Part shown: piece after piece, positions 63,685 to 64,000 of the stretch
Position numbering within the stretch: the first letter of the stretch is position 1
Layout: every line of letters begins with the position of its first letter
Assembly: GCA_947488605.1 (NCBI GenBank)
Contig: CANKZJ010000002.1
Coordinates: 496,001 to 560,000, forward strand
DNA from: an uncultured Paracoccaceae bacterium
Lineage (GTDB): Bacteria > Pseudomonadota > Alphaproteobacteria > Rhodobacterales > Rhodobacteraceae
Direction: 5' to 3'
Length of the DNA stretch: 64,000 nucleotides
The notes under the pieces: generated by a model
Told to the model about the DNA's origin: nothing
What the model saw: the letters and a program-made list of their open reading frames with translations, nothing else
Databases searched by the model: none
Program-made: the position numbers and the translations under genes

Positions 63685-64000
63685 ATGGAAAAGAAATCCC
63701 AGATTGATCTTTTTGGCGCCGCGGCGCTGACATCCTTTGCTTTATTGCTGGCCTTCAACCAAGTCGTGATCAAAGTCACCAACGGCGGGTTGCAACCCGT
63801 GTTCTTTGCAGGATTGCGGTCTGCAGGTGCGGTGCTTTGCATTTTCGTCTGGCTGAAATGGCGTGGCATCCCGCTGCACTTTGTGAAGGGGACACGGCTT
63901 GCGGGGTTTGCGATCGGCTGCGTTTTTGCGTTTGAGTTCCTTTGCCTCTTCGTGGCCCTTGATCTGACGACCGTCAGCCGCGCCAGCGTGATCTTTTATT
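63685..64000 (+). CDS. EamA/DMT family transporter, N-terminal part (runs off right edge)
   Basis: Inner-membrane transporter; 105 codons are in the window. The sequence starts MEKKSQIDLFGAAALTSFAL and shows the first three hydrophobic segments (about 10-30, 39-57, 72-92) with VFFAGLRSAGAVL and ALDLTTVSRASVIFY, the repeat pattern of the EamA family. The transported compound cannot be inferred. Confidence 0.85.
   Translation, partial: MEKKSQIDLFGAAALTSFALLLAFNQVVIKVTNGGLQPVFFAGLRSAGAVLCIFVWLKWRGIPLHFVKGTRLAGFAIGCVFAFEFLCLFVALDLTTVSRASVIFY

Overview
The window comes from a marine alphaproteobacterium of the Rhodobacterales (Roseobacter group). This is inferred from the gene content: a roseobacter-type DMSP lyase (dddP), a LuxI/LuxR quorum-sensing locus, a complete RcGTA-like gene transfer agent cluster placed between mltG and cysE, the pyruvate dehydrogenase layout with a lipoyl domain on E1-beta, and the E1-beta, E2, aconitase and glutamine synthetase sequences themselves. 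I cannot fix the genus. No insertion sequence, integrase, CRISPR array or rRNA gene was seen, and no stretch over 300 bases lacks a gene.

Layout. Bases 1-6825: the start of serS, then yajC-secD-secF (protein export), an Mth938-type gene, and ccmA-ccmB-ccmC-ccmD-ccmG (cytochrome c maturation), closed by a bidirectional terminator shared with acnA. Bases 6843-12602: acnA, a secreted DUF1223 protein, an acyltransferase of the LpxL type, and three overlapping genes for a cobalt-type nitrile hydratase or thiocyanate hydrolase whose beta chain is split in two. Bases 12658-15836: a divergent FliG homologue and a quorum-sensing locus made of a LuxR-like protein that lacks its DNA-binding domain, a full LuxR, and LuxI. 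Bases 15844-30081: purB, bioY, a hydrolase-OsmC fusion, dddP with all metal and catalytic residues, glnB-glnA, nnrDE, tRNA-Leu, tig, and the rpsF-rpsR-rplI operon. Bases 30353-38750: small envelope proteins, a cytochrome b561-YceI fusion, fabD-fabG-acpP-fabF-mltG (fatty acid synthesis and cell wall), and a membrane PilZ protein.

Bases 38923-53049 hold the gene transfer agent: small and large terminase, portal, g3.5, protease, capsid, connectors, tail tube, tail chaperones, short tape measure, baseplate proteins and the large tail-tip protein, almost all translationally coupled, plus one small coupled gene at the end. cysE follows. Bases 53992-61393 run mostly on the minus strand: pdhA-pdhB-(membrane protein)-pdhC, an FtsB-like gene, a class I aldolase and pgk. 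Bases 61526-64000: two overlapping cyclophilins, a DUF3179 protein and the start of a DMT-family transporter.

Most of the window is core metabolism. The parts that deserve attention are the split nitrile hydratase/thiocyanate hydrolase genes, the LuxR-like protein without DNA-binding domain together with a perfect palindrome in front of luxI, the dddP gene, and the gene transfer agent, in which the two tail-chaperone genes lie in one frame separated by a single TAG codon.
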